64,000 nucleotides of DNA from Ancylostoma caninum (GCA_037903475.1 JBAJFG010000180.1:496001-560000); one strand, 5' to 3'; positions 23,105 to 34,507 are shown, counted from the stretch's first letter. The notes: a model not told the origin generated them from the sequence alone. Program-made: numbers and translations.

Positions 23105-24460
23105 TGTGAAACTTATTGGTGTTAGTTTAAAATATTCATTTTCCATTGATAAAATAAGGAGTAGACTCTTTTTTTTCGTTTTGCTCAGAAATCTAAGTGT
23201 AAGTGTGCTTCAAATCCAATTTCAATTCAATGATTTAATTCAGCTATATTCCTAAGAAAAGGTAACTACAGCAATAGTAATGGAAATAACGTCTCCTTTA
23301 GTAGGTTTAAAAAAATCAAAGGATCAGAAGCCGTAGGCAAACTCTAAAGTGTCCAAGAAAGTTGGCTTTAGTCTGCATCGAAATCTTCCTTATTATGGTT
23401 TTGATGAAAGCAGAGCAATAGGCAGTTCAGCAACCTTTGCGAAGGCAGATTTATTTTCAGAGAAAAAAACATCATTCCTCTGCGCGTCAACGCTTTCAAA
23501 ATTCCTCGTGAAAACAGTTCAAAATAGTGTTGTCCTGCAGAGTCCCTGTTTAATGATAATATCTCTATTAAAGCCTATTATTTGTCATATCTGAACTATC
23601 ACACTATTTACTTGTCATATCTGACCAATCACAATATTATCAGCGCTAATTTCCATTAATCACAAGAGTTTCCGCTTCACCGATCTCTTAGATGCCATTC
23701 ACACTTCTTCATCGCAACGCGAATGCCGCGCGCGGTTGGTTGGGTTGCGGCGGTGGGCGGGTCAAGAAACTACAGCGCGAGCCGGTAGTAATTTACAGTC
23801 GCTTTAGCAGCGAGCGCTCGAGCTGGCAGTAATTGACAGTCGCCAGCGGCTGCGGGTACCCAAGTTCCTCCTCCCGATAAGACTTGAAATTCAAAAGTAA
23901 AAATCAAAAATTGAAAAGTGAGAAATTACTTTTAAAAATTGAATTCAAAAAATATCTTCTGGATGTTTGGAAGTTGTTGAATTACAATAACTGAAAGCCT
24001 GAAAAAAATGTTCTGGAGGGGATCCCTTTTTTCCGTCTATCAAAGGGCGGGTCGCTTCGGGGTCGAATTTTTACCAATACTACGCTTGACCTCGCCACCA
24101 ACAAGCCGTGCTGGGGCCTGATTACCGCGCGGCCCGCGCTCATGTGCAGCAATGCATGAACTCCTGTACGGAAAAGCACAGAAGGCGCCATTTCTCAATT
24201 AAATTGACTGATTCTGTGCGTATCTCCTATCGTATCGGTACGATCGTTTGTGCCATCGCTTGAGTTTCAAGGTTTTAGGGTAAAACCAGTGTTAAATGTG
24301 GTTCTGGGCTTACTCCCTTACTGTTGGTTTCTTTCAATTCTTCAATTCTCGAGTACTTCCGAACAACTATAACATTCCGTTTTTAAAGTAGTCCCCTAAA
24401 CTGACCAGATTTTCTTCCGCTGTATAATATCGGGCTTGTTATGAGTATTTTTGATGTGTG
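23105..24460. other. No supported gene; some dispersed GC-rich repeat
   Basis: 23690-23880 is GC-rich with the inverted relative noted at 22200-22340. 24000-24190 is a second GC-rich patch without recognisable coding content. The rest is AT-rich. Confidence 0.35.
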
Positions 24461-24465
24461 TAAGG

Positions 24466-24676
24466 ATAAAATGGAATTGGGGTGGGGGGGGGGCACTTGG
24501 TGTGGTCGATTATATGGCCTATCCCACACGTTCTGACTTGTTTCCATTTCGGCTACCTGGTGTACGTTAGGAAAAAGTCAGAGGAGTCTGGACGTGTCAG
24601 CTAGCAACTCTGAACGTGTAGGACAGGCCAAATTATCGACTTCTGATAAGTGCCCCTCCCCCCAACTCCATTTTAC
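24466..24676. mobile_element. Hairpin MITE-like element with a G-run in the arm
   Basis: The left arm (about 24466-24540: ataaaatggaattggggtgg, then a G-run, gtcgattatatggcc) pairs with the right arm (about 24600-24676: ggccaaattatcgac, ccctccccccaactccatttta). The loop is about 60 nt. The G-run on one arm is paired with a shorter, interrupted C-run on the other. Confidence 0.75.
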
Positions 24677-25132
24677 CCGTGTGTACTGTTAGACATGCAT
24701 TAGACTGTGGTATAGCAGCTGACGGAGTTCTCGTTCTCATATTCGGTAAAGTGCAAAGTTCAAATATGTAAACCCGGTAGATGAACGTGTTAGTGTAGAT
24801 GAAGTGCAGCTGACGCAGATAGCCAGACATGCTTGTTTGATGATTCTTTTGCTGTTCTAGTGATTCTTCGTGTGTTCTAGCATCTTCGTCATTACAGAGA
24901 GTAGATAAATAACATGTAGACAGTGTGCAATGCAATTTACATTACTGTATAGAAGTATAATAGTAGCTTTTTACAGGAGATGGAACATACCTGCTAGAAT
25001 AAGGTGATATGAATCGCATTATGTAGAATCAAAAGCAACTGCAAAATTGAATTTCCTAGTCATTTCTTAATACTTAAATTCCCAAGTCATTTCCTAAATT
25101 TCTTAGTACTATAACCTAAAAATTTTACTAAT

Positions 25133-25381
25133 TCACTGCTTCCTTAGTAGGAAAAATGCTGCTTCGTCAGCAGCATACAAAACTGAGAGAAACTGAGTGA
25201 ACTAGCTAGATCCTGACGACCGTGCGCTTCAAAACGTCAACACCAAGAAGGAGGATCCGTGCTACGCATACGCCTATGGCGCCTCTACGGGACAATAAAC
25301 TTCTCTTGTAATTTGATCAGCTCTTTCTCAGTTTTGTATGCTGCTTTTTTGCATTTTTCCTACTAAGGAAGCAGTGAACCA
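25133..25381. mobile_element. Small foldback carrying a gene-like fragment
   Basis: Arms of about 60 bp (25133-25195 and 25318-25381; ttcactgcttccttagtagg and its complement) enclose about 120 bp. On the plus strand that core is open for a 29-codon peptide (DPDDRALQNVNTKKEDPCYA followed by nine residues) ending in a stop that overlaps an aataaa string (25292-25297). It resembles the 3' end of a cellular gene, but that is only inferred from composition. Confidence 0.5.
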
Positions 25382-25384
25382 CTA

Positions 25385-26308
25385 GGTTGTTACATAAGTT
25401 TCCGCTGTTTTCGCATAGGCATTTTTGAAGGCTCCTAATAAATGAATCCCTATTAGATTTCGCGCATATCTAAATATCATTTTAAAGCGCATGATCTCCC
25501 GAACATTCTGCATTGTGAATCATATTTCTTCGGCTTGTTTTGAAAATGTGATTAATTTCGGAGTGAACCTTTGAAGAATGCAAATTTGGTAACAGCACTT
25601 GCACGGATAATAAGTGAACCTAATCGGTGCATGATTCTAACCAAATTTGGGTTGAGCAATCTTGAGGCCATTCCTATTCTTCTGATACTTTCTCTCTACA
25701 TTTTATTGTCGAGTAGTCTCAAGCAGAGGCAACAAACTTGGTAACCCAAAATTTTAACTATGCCGTTTTTCTCTCTGGGATCGCGGCGAATTAGAGTGGA
25801 ATTTTTTCCACTGTGACTGGGTACATCAACCATTTGAGAACAGCGGTAGTATTTTATGAAGTTTCAAGCGTTCAGTGGAAATCACACCACTTTGCCACAC
25901 TGTGTCGGGCACCTTAATTTTGTTAGTCAAACTCTCCGGAAAGGCGATGAGCCCGCAGAAGAATTTTTAATTGCGCATTATGCAGCATAAATCTAGCTCT
26001 AACCATGCGCCAGTTATCAGATCACAAGAATGTCTGTTGCGCGAGAACCGATTTGCCAAAGTCAGTGACCTCCAGCACTGCCCGACTCAATTCTTTGCCT
26101 CGTAGTCCGTGGATTTCTGGACCAGCGGAGTCGACCTCTTGCTGAAAACGGCAAAAGTCCAGCGACTGTTGTTGTACATACCTCGATTGTCACCTGTTGT
26201 TACTTGTTTTTATAAAACTTTTTTTGTCAAAAATTTCAAAACAGCGGGAACTTATGTAACAACCTTTTTGTCAAAAATTTCAAAACAGCGGGAACTTATG
26301 TAACAGCC
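25385..26308. mobile_element. Mariner-type element without intact transposase, 924 bp
   Basis: The element is flanked by TA on both sides. Its ends are inverted: ggttgttacataagtttccg at the left, and the complement of a ggctgttacataagttcccg end at the right, followed in both by ctgtttt. Mariner termini commonly read TTAGGTTG..ATAAGT, which fits. The interior has no transposase-length frame, so the copy is non-autonomous or decayed. The right end is tandemly duplicated: a 45-bp unit containing the terminal repeat occurs at about 26220-26264 and again at 26265-26309. Confidence 0.75.
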
Positions 26309-26701
26309 TAATAGTAAAATTTTTGGATAATAGTACTATGAAATTTAGGAAGAGGAAATCTTAGCATTAGGACATGACTAGAAATTTAATTCTACGGTTG
26401 CTTTTGATTCTATATAATGCGACTCGTATCACCTTATTCTAGTAGGTATAGTCCACTCCTGTAAGAAGCTACTACTATACTTCTATACAGTAGTGTATAA
26501 AGTTAATAAAACATTGCATAGCAATCTGTCCACATGTTTTTGTCTACTCTCTACGATGTTCAAGCTGCTAGAAACATGAAGAATTACTAGAACAGCAAAA
26601 GGACCATCAAATAGGCGAGCGGCGGTCGTTTAGCGTGGCATCGACGTGATTATCGCCGCTCGCACGCTGATGGGTGCGCGGGCCGCACGCTGTGTGCGTT
26701 A

Positions 26702-26740
26702 CTCAGACAATTGGTGCCGACCATCGGAGCGCCATGGCCG
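26702..26740 (+). repeat. Terminal-repeat-like motif, family with 33095
   Basis: ctcagacaattggtgccg followed by catcggagcgccatg matches, in inverted orientation, 33054-33095 (about 85%). The first nine bases, ctcagacaa, are also the end of the foldback at 30713-31459, suggesting related families. Confidence 0.55.
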
Positions 26741-26903
26741 TTTTCAGGATGTATAGCAAAAGTCGACAAAAAGGGGCGTGGCTCGGACGAGTTTGGCAAA
26801 ACTCTGCCACGTCTGTGCTCTACCCACGGGTCTGGCATGTCCACGATCTAATGATCATGACCTCGCGACGTATATGCGAAACCGACGCTGACCTCTACAG
26901 TGT

Positions 26904-27054
26904 GTTTTTCCGGGAGTAAAATCGCGCGCGATCTGATCCATTCCAATAGATCAAATTCTCAGTCGAAAGACCACGTGAAAGCGGAGGTTCCAGCAATTCG
27001 CACGTAGCCTTTGTACTGGGTCCGCAATTGCACCGATTTTACTCCCGGAAAAAC
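26904..27054. repeat. Hairpin with perfect 21-bp arms
   Basis: gtttttccgggagtaaaatc plus g at 26904-26924 is the exact complement of 27034-27054. The loop is 109 bp. To the right, 27115-27225 matches 30373-30470 in inverted orientation (gtcggattttcgctagtttc region), another dispersed pair. Confidence 0.8.
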
Positions 27055-27069
27055 ATCCTGTAATGCAGA

Positions 27070-27760
27070 TTGCTGGCATTTTGCCAAATCTATCCTATCC
27101 CTGCTATTTTGCGTGTTCCTGCGCCGTTTTTGGTCGGATTTTCGCTAGTTTCGACGGATTATTCGCTACTACTCCTACGAAGACGTTGTGAAGAGCCACC
27201 CTGAGGCCGTATTCCCTGTATTCGTTCTACTGAGTTTTCTTTTTTTCAATTTAACGCATGCACTTATTTGTGTTTGTCTGGTCTTATCTGTTTTGCATTA
27301 TCAGTGCAGTTAGCGTTCAATATGAAACGCGATTACACTGCTGGTGATTGAAGTGGATGATGATCACTTTTTTGTTATTTACCATAGCAAATAATCACTT
27401 GTTTTACCAAGGAATGAGTATCCTTTCCGCTATGCTATGCAGGATCTCAAGAATCGTATCGATTGATGGAGATCAAATCAGCGTCTGTCCAAAGACACTG
27501 CAAAGTTCCGTTTTTGGTTGCGAAATTTTAATAACCTTCCACTTTGATTGTTGTTCATGTATTTAAGTGAACTTGCTTGGAAATGCTTAGAACATGTCAT
27601 ATAATATGATAGTCCTCATGATTGGCTTTTTCTGACTAAAACTTCATGAGTGAAATGGCTTCCTAGAGAAGCCCTCGTTTTAGGAGCATAGATATTGAAT
27701 TAATGCTCAGTATTTTTTTGAGGAATCTTAAAACTTTTCCCGGTTTGGTGCCTGTTGTTT
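27070..27760. other. No supported gene
   Basis: Apart from the dispersed repeat at 27115-27225, the sequence is AT-rich with short frames only. Confidence 0.4.
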
Positions 27761-27766
27761 TATATA

Positions 27767-29316
27767 CAGTAGCGAGCAAAAAGATTGCAACTTTTAGTTT
27801 TTCGTCTATAACTTCTCTCAAAGCAGAGCATGAAGGCTCAAATTTTTATGAGAGCTGTGGATACTCATGCGAGATAGGAAAAAGTTAAAACCTCCTCACC
27901 TCGCCGACTCTGTGTTTTTTAAGAATTTTTTTCTCGCAGAGGTCGAAGTCTGTAATTTGGCACAATACGCAAAATCTTTTAAAATATCCTCTATTGTTGA
28001 GATCGGGCTCCAAATTGATTGCTTGCATAAGAATCAGCCCGTTTTTGTTGGGGAATGTGCATGTGGTGACTACTGGCCGACATTTGCGAAGACTATGTGA
28101 AGTAACTTCAACAGTGATGCTTTATGGATGTTTTTGCCTCTCTGGCACCCTCTATCAGCTTTGTTTGAAAGGGGTAGATGTTGCTAATGGTTCTAATCCT
28201 TTAGTTACAGGTGCTAGAATTCAACACATTTCATTGCTTTTTCGGAATTCAAAAATATCCCGGCTAATTTAAATGCAACCAATTGTGCACATCATGTAAA
28301 ATAAGTTTTGATTTTTTTCTGTCTCGAGAAGGAAGATACCTCAGTGATCCCATGAGTGGTAAAGATGCTCCACGACTCCTAGAATATTGTACATGAAGAC
28401 TCATGTCGCCATGGATTCGATGAGGTAGGTTTTGCTAGAATGCAATGAACTCTACGAAACATCACCGAAGCGGGATACTGTGACCTGGCACTACAAAAAC
28501 TGGCTAATTCAGTTTGAATTAGATGAAACAAACTAAACGGGACATTTTTGAATCAAAAGGCTCTAGGCGAAGCGGGAAAACTCGTAGGTGCAGCAAGGGG
28601 CCACACATGCTCGTGCTAGTGACCAGCACTCTTCACTTCGAGTAGTCCTGTCTCGACAAATCCAAGGCGCCATGAGTCGCCACGCACACTGCAATATTCT
28701 AGAGATCCTGGAGAATCTTCACCATTTATGGGATCCTTAAGTTATCTTCCACCTCGAGATAGAAAAATTTCCAAAACTTATTTTCCGTGATGTGCACGAT
28801 TGGCTGCACGGCAACAAGCCCGAATATTTCGGAGCTGCGAGCGAGCAATAAGCTACTTTGAAACCGAAAATTTGTAGCCAAGCTTATACAACCATCAGGG
28901 GTATCCTTCCCTTTTAAATAGAGCCGATAGGTGGAGCCAGGATGACAGAAACACCCATAGAGGATCACTGCTGAACTAATCTCACATAGTCTTTGTTGAT
29001 GTCAACTAGTGGTCGGCACATGCACATTTTCAAGCACATAAGGGTTGGCTCTGCTGCAAGGAATTAATGCATGGTCAGATCCTAACGAAAGACTTCATTT
29101 TATGAGACATTGCGGATGGTACCAAATTACAGATTGAGGCCTCTGTGGAAAAAATTTTTCTTAAAAAACGTGAAGTCAATAGAGTAAGGGGGTTACTCCT
29201 TGTTTCTATCTCCCATGAGTGTCTACAACTCCCCCAAAAATTTGAACTCCCACGCTTTGCTTTGGAAGAAGTTATAGACGAAAAACAAAAAGTTGCAATC
29301 TTTTTGCTCGCTACTG
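27767..29316. mobile_element. Tc1-like element in inverted (foldback) form, 1550 bp
   Basis: Bounded by TA dinucleotides. The ends begin cagtagcgagcaaaaagatt and continue as inverted copies for about 80-90 bp, which fits Tc1-type terminal repeats. Both halves carry a degenerate stretch resembling the WGCF region of Tc1 transposases: VMLYGCFCLSG on the plus strand near 28115, and MILYGCFCHPG on the minus strand ending at 28968. The halves are thus diverged inverted copies (about 75%) of one transposase segment. Stops and frame changes interrupt both, so no active enzyme is encoded. Confidence 0.75.
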
Positions 29317-29319
29317 TAT

Positions 29320-29833
29320 GTGAGGTATATATTGAGGAACGGATCTAAAGCACGGACGTTACTCAAATGCTTATTAAATTAAGAAAAAGGTTGATGTGTG
29401 AATGTGTACACAAAACGAAATTGATGAATTACAGTTGAAGATTTTTCTTTTGGCAATATGATACTATTCACAGAGTTTCAGAGTTCCACGAAACACAGAC
29501 ACATAAAATTCAAAGCTGATTGGCACTGAAATTTGAGTAGAATGTGCGAGGGAAAAAATTCGTTCTATTTCTCGATTCAAACCCAAATAATAAGTAGTTT
29601 GATTAGGACGTTTTGATCATTCCCTTTTACTTGAAAGAAGTAACAAAAATAATGTTGCCATTCACTTACCATTAAATAAATAGGAATGTTCGGCGTTCAC
29701 TGGAATTCAGTTTGACCACTAACACACGTTCCTCATCCTGCTTGCTTTTCTTTGGAGAAATTTAAATCACGCAAACATGTTGCAACTACACAATTCAATC
29801 TGAGAAGTCGTTACCCACTCCAACATCAGCAGA
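29320..29833. other. No supported gene
   Basis: AT-rich, no repeats or frames of interest recognised. Confidence 0.4.
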
Positions 29834-29834
29834 G

Positions 29835-30259
29835 AAATTGCGTCTCATCATCATCTTCTTCTTCAGCGTTTGTCCCGTTTAGTATCGGGGTCCGCTTTAG
29901 AGGTCTGTTGACGCCATTTAGCCCTATCGCGCGCTTGGTCCGGGTGGATTCCAGCTAGCTTAAGATCGGCGTGGAGTGTGTCAAGCCAGCGTTGCTTTGG
30001 TCGACCTTTTGGCCGTTTGCCGGAAACTTCGAGATCAAATCCGACTTTGCGGAGGTTCCTTCCTCGGCATGCAGAACGAGGCCATATCATCGCAGGCGAG
30101 ATTCGCGAAGTTTATCAGATATCGCCGCAACGCCAAACCGCTTTCTGATGTTCTCATTGAAGATTCGATCGAGCCGCGTTACTCCAGCCATCCAGCGCAG
30201 CATCTTCATCTCCATAGCGCTGAGGCGACGTTCTACTTCCTTGGTAAATTGCGTCTCAT
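29835..30259 (-). mobile_element. 5'-truncated RTE-B retrotransposon copy with target-site duplication
   Basis: The 14-bp string aaattgcgtctcat occurs at 29835-29848 and 30246-30259. Between them the minus strand encodes the C-terminal end of an RTE-type polyprotein: ERRLSAMEMKMLRWMAGVTR, then GKRPKGRPKQRWLDTLHADL and DRAKWRQQTSK, ending in a stop near 29867. One frame change interrupts it near 30092. The 3' tail runs into a GA-rich/TGA-type simple repeat next to the duplication, as expected for RTE insertions. The insert is about 397 bp. The intact duplication suggests a relatively young, dead-on-arrival insertion. Confidence 0.85.
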
Positions 30260-30299
30260 ATTAAACGCAAAATGCAATGATAATGCGAAGTAGATGACG

Positions 30300-30712
30300 A
30301 AACAAAATTAACACTAGCAAGTGTGAGCACTAAAGTAGAAACGAATAGACTCAGTACAGTGAATTTAGGGAATAAGCGCCTTAGGGTGGCTCTTCACAAG
30401 GTCATCGTAGGAGAAGTAGCGAATAATCCGTCGAAACTGGCGAAAATCCGACCGAAAACGGCCCAGGAGTAAGAAGAATCTCAGTGGAGATCCATTAGGA
30501 GCGGATATGACAAGATGCCAGCAGCGCCTGCGTCTCTACGCCCGCCTGCAGGCTGTCGGCGAGCTAACTCGTTCGGACCGCCCCCTTTTTGTCGACTTTT
30601 GCGTGCGATCCCCGTTTTCAGCGCCATCTGCGCGCCCTAATTGTGGGCGTGGACTAACAGCGCGCGACGCGCGCGCCATGAAATGTGTGCAATAATGCGT
30701 CAGCTTTGCATA
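30300..30712. other. Dispersed repeat, no gene
   Basis: 30373-30470 is the inverted counterpart of 27115-27225. 30507-30700 is GC-rich and contains gtcgacaaaaaggg-type sequence (on the minus strand) shared with 26760-26790. Confidence 0.45.
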
Positions 30713-31459
30713 CTCAGACAATGGAACGGGCTGACCGCGGTACCAATATTTGGCGGACCGTAGCCAACTCCGCGGTCAGCCAAATAATTAAGCGCGGTCG
30801 GCCAGATTTCTGTGCGCGGTCAGCCCGTCGAAGTGACGTCGTGGCGTGCTGATAACGGCAGTAATAGTTGCTGATGATGTGTAGATGACATTTTAGGTAT
30901 CAAACTCAACATCGGACAAGAAACTTCCCCTTTTATATCTGGAAATGGCGCAGCACAAACCGTTCTGAAAAATAGAAAGGCCAAAACCATCAGGATTCAT
31001 TCGTATTCTTCAGATTATGTGCTTGAAAGTTTTCGCTTCTGTGGCCATTCACCAGATGCACAATACTAATGGCCAAGCTCTCTTTATGAGAGCTTCACTC
31101 CAAAAATGTCTAGGTAATGGCACCCAATCCCCGCAAACTGCGGGAGGTTTCACTGCTTCATCAAAAAATGGATGTGAGATACTTCTTAATCTCCTCAACA
31201 TAGTCAGAGAAAGACTGTCGTTTCATATACATCCCACCCATCACTGTCAGTATGTTCACAAAAGTTGCACCGTACATTGTGCGGGTCCTACAGGCCAAAT
31301 TTGGCTGACCGCGAACAGTACCGCGGTCAGCCAAATTTTCGACAAAGGGCCGCGGTCAGCCAAACTTTGGGCTAAGGACCGCGGTCAGCCAGCTTTCTGT
31401 GCGCGGTCAGCCCGTTCCGCATCTCATGGTACCGCGGTCAGCCCGCTCCATTGTCTGAG
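30713..31459. mobile_element. Foldback element with repeated subterminal CCGCGGTCAGCC motifs
   Basis: The 33-bp terminal inverted repeats begin ctcagacaatgga and differ by one base. Inside each end, the 12-mer CCGCGGTCAGCC or a one-to-three-base variant recurs: about five times at 30728-30837 and about six times at 31300-31446, with both orientations present. The central 440 bp shows none of the motif and has no transposase. Clustered subterminal motifs are a known arrangement for transposase binding in several DNA transposon superfamilies; the superfamily here is not determined. Confidence 0.8.
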
Positions 31460-31684
31460 TGTTTTACGCGCAACTGCACAACAGAAAGGGCGCCATCATC
31501 CATGCAGGGATGTTTCGGTTTAATTCATGTTGTTTTCATTGAAATTTGTTATTTTCAGTCTGTATCTCGAACAAAACGTATTTGGCTGATCCAAAATGGT
31601 TTCATAAACGTTATTCTTTCTCTTCCAGATAAAAAATGGCGGATCTTTGTATTCAAGCTGAAAATTCAGACACGTAAGTGTGAT

Positions 31685-32055
31685 TTAATGTAGCGCAATG
31701 AGCTTCTTGCTGTAGCGAACTTAATTTTAAATGGACCACCTCTGGTACAAGAAGAGGATACAGAGTAGAACTTGTCTAGCGGGAGATTCACTTCACCACA
31801 AATAATTTTATAGACCATAACAAGGTCATACATTCTCCTACGACTAGCAACGGAAGGGATCTTAAATATGAGATTACGAACAGAAGCCGGAGGAATGTTG
31901 GAGTAGTTCTACCCATGCAGCCTTATCCACAGTTTTCTAGTAAAACTATTTTGGACAGCTTCAAGTCTCGAAATGGAGCGTTTCGATTTGGGACTAAACA
32001 CTGTAGTACCACATTCAAGAATGGGGCGCACATAAGATTTATATGCATTTGCTTA
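31685..32055 (-). pseudogene. CR1/Jockey-type retrotransposon 3' fragment
   Basis: The minus strand encodes a peptide typical of the region after the reverse transcriptase in CR1/Jockey-type elements: YKSYVRPILECGTTVFSP, KRSISRLEAVQNSFTRKLW, then a less well kept region ending near 31690. Stops are present (for example after WIRLHG). Upstream reverse transcriptase is missing, so this is a 5'-truncated relic. Confidence 0.75.
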
Positions 32056-32109
32056 TTTCCCCTGTCAACAAGCTCAGGATTATTATCATATAAGAAAATG
32101 TAAAAATGT

Positions 32110-32830
32110 GCCGAGGTTACATGGAAAATGAAATTTAGCAGTATGATTTGTCTAGCACTTCAAATCCGAACCAAGTACAAATTTCATAAGAAAAATCTTT
32201 TGATTCACTTGAATTTGTTATGTCATGGCCTTCATCACCCTGAACTATGCGTATAACCCTGAGTTATGCTTTTCAGACATGACCACATGGAACCAATTTA
32301 AGTTTGTTGTGAGGGAGGGAGAGCAGAGAGGCAATCTTAGATGGGCATTGATTTGTTGCTTCTTTTTTTCTTATATTTTAATGAACAGCTTCAAAAAAAA
32401 AACGATATGATGTATCGAACAGAGGCAAAGCTGTCGTTGAACCACACCGTTCCTGTCCACCATAGGCAGTGGCTTTCCGCTTCACTTTGAATGTAATCTT
32501 CCACTCTCAAGGAAAAGCAGTTGGGCAAACAACAGAAGCAATGCGTAAAAAATTTGTAAAATATCGGAGTATAATTGATAATATAATATTTAGCGTGAAT
32601 AAATGAAGTGAACTGACTCCTACTGATAGGTTCATATTAGCGATAGCCAAGCGCGCCAGGTCGGCATCAGCAGTAAACGGTGCCGCCGGCTGGTTACAAA
32701 GCATACTGTATGCGGTGGCTAATTTGATGACCCTCTAACGGATAATGGCTTCTATAAATACTGGGAAATAAATCTTCAAATCCTTCAGCATACACTTAGA
32801 ACAGCGTGTATTACAAAGTGTACAACAGTA
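32110..32830. other. No supported gene
   Basis: AT-rich sequence with short frames only and no recognised repeats. Confidence 0.4.
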
Positions 32831-32835
32831 ACGAT

Positions 32836-33050
32836 CACGTTACACACCCGTCAATCGATTATTACAAAAGGTCGTGACATCGGCGCGCTTTACGCTAGCA
32901 ATCGGCGTGTCATCAGCGCGCCATCGGCGGGATGAGCCGCCCCTTCACGTTGCACACCCGCCAATCTTATTACGAAAGGTCGTGACATCGGCGCGCTTTA
33001 CGCTAGCAATCGGCGTGTCATCAGCGCGCCATCGGCGGCATGAGCCGCCC
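32836..33050 (+). repeat. Two-unit tandem repeat, about 107 bp each
   Basis: Units at about 32836-32943 and 32944-33050 share cgtgacatcggcgcgcttta, cgctagcaatcggcgtgtca and tcagcgcgccatcggcgg with few differences. Shorter ATCGGCG motifs recur inside each unit. The array is followed directly by the terminal-repeat-like motif at 33054-33095. Confidence 0.85.
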
Positions 33051-33099
33051 CTCGACCGCTCATGGTGCGCCGATGACCGGCACCAATTGTCTGAGTAGT

Positions 33100-34310
33100 C
33101 AGCCAGCGGCGGGCATCTGCAGTGTCATCGGCGTGACCAGGCCCCGGCACGAGGTCTTCCCCAGGCCAAAATCAAAACGAAGCCCCCTTTGAACATGCAA
33201 ACGAAAGGAAAAGTTGAACCCACTTTGAAAACTGGAGTCCCAGGGCACAGCTCGTGCTGAGGCACGAGTTCACTGTTCAAATTATAATCTGAGGAAGGTG
33301 AGGGCAGAACATTCTGACGCAAAAAAAAATTCAAAGAAAACACCTTCAATCCGAAAGGGAATAAATAGACTAGGAAGTTGAGCAGACCAAAGGGCAATTT
33401 ATACCAGATGCGTGCATTTGACGCGCGTGCGTCTATATGATGAAGGATAGGAGCAGTCGCACCGCTGACCATAGGTAGGATAGTTGGAGCCAAGGCTCTA
33501 TCTCCCTTCACTTTGGACAGGGGTCCGGCAGACCCGCTTCACTTAAACGAAAGGAAGCAGACCGGTAAAAACAACTAATGAAATTAGTTTCTTTTTTTCG
33601 GGTGATGGAAACGATGAAGGACGCAAATGAGGGGAAGGCGAAGCAACTGAAGGCAATATCAGGAAGCTGGACGGAAAAGTCCTTATTGAGAAATCTTAAC
33701 AAACATTTAATGAAAGATTGTAATAAATGTGTGTGCAGTGTGAGTCGGCCGGGACGAATGACTTACAGGTTACGAAATTCGAGTTGGAGCACTGGATTGA
33801 ACGGACTGCAAGGGGTTGAAAGAATTAGGAATAACACGGCTGTGAGTGAAAATTTCCATAGAGCGAAGGGTATCCTAGGATAGCTGAAACCTAGGAGATG
33901 AACTAGACACCCTATTTGCATAGAAAAGGTCAACAGTTGCGGAACCGTTTGCGTTTTTCGAAAGCAATACTTTTCGCGACAGTTTCAGTGAATCAAAAAT
34001 GGGACAGTCCATGGAAGAAGAGGAGGAAAAACTGCATGATCTGAAATCAACTGCAAATGTTCTAGTGAATATTTTATGGAAACCAAATTGGGGTGCTTGA
34101 GACCGGCGAAAATAGCGAGAAACAGTAGGTTTTTCACGAATTTCTCTTCGTGCACAAAACCAAATGAGATGCTCAGGACATGATAGTGAAGTAGAAGAAA
34201 TTCTCTATCGATCGGTATATAATATGATGGGTAAAAGTCTGTCCTGCGCTGTGCAAGAGGGGGTGGAGCCAAAACCAGTACATTGGCTCCGGCCAAAAGC
34301 CATTGGTGGA
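33100..34310. other. No supported gene
   Basis: A 128-codon minus-strand frame (33125-33511) and a plus-strand frame (33578-33883) have no splice support and no recognisable domain. Confidence 0.35.
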
Positions 34311-34316
34311 ATAAAG

Positions 34317-34415
34317 TGAGTATCGTACTCACCCCACCTTCACTTCCAGCCGAGCCGGGGGGGGGACCTTCACTTTGAGAGGGGGGGGGCGAAGCCCCCC
34401 TCCCACCCACCCTTG
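34317..34415. repeat. G/C-run repeat family, copy 1
   Basis: gagtatcgtactcaccccac, ttcacttccagccgagcc, then G-runs of about nine and C-runs. The same order is found at 41488-41590 (gagtatcgtgctcacccaac, gccgagccaggggggaac, long G- and C-runs). These G-runs could form quadruplexes; no gene is present. Confidence 0.7.
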
Positions 34416-34507
34416 AGTAATAACGAACTCAGAAAATGTGTAGAGTTTTGGAGGAGGTGCACTACGAAGGCTCAATATTGGCGTCGGAAAATGGGGTGCA
34501 TGGCAAT

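Larger units (their letters stand above)
24826..26620. mobile_element. Composite foldback with two nested elements
   Basis: The outer arms of about 305 bp (24826-25132 and 26311-26620) are inverted copies: caaaagcaactg and gaatttcctagtcat on the left pair with caaccgtag/aaatttctagtcatg in complement on the right. The space between the arms is filled exactly by a smaller foldback (25133-25381) and a mariner-type element (25385-26308). The order of events is therefore: outer element, then inner insertions at or near its centre. Confidence 0.75.

Noticed and set aside
26702..33095. One 6.4-kb transposon bounded by the inverted ctcagacaattggtgccg motifs
   Set aside because: The interval contains several independent complete elements. 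The two motifs are more likely separate solo ends of one family.
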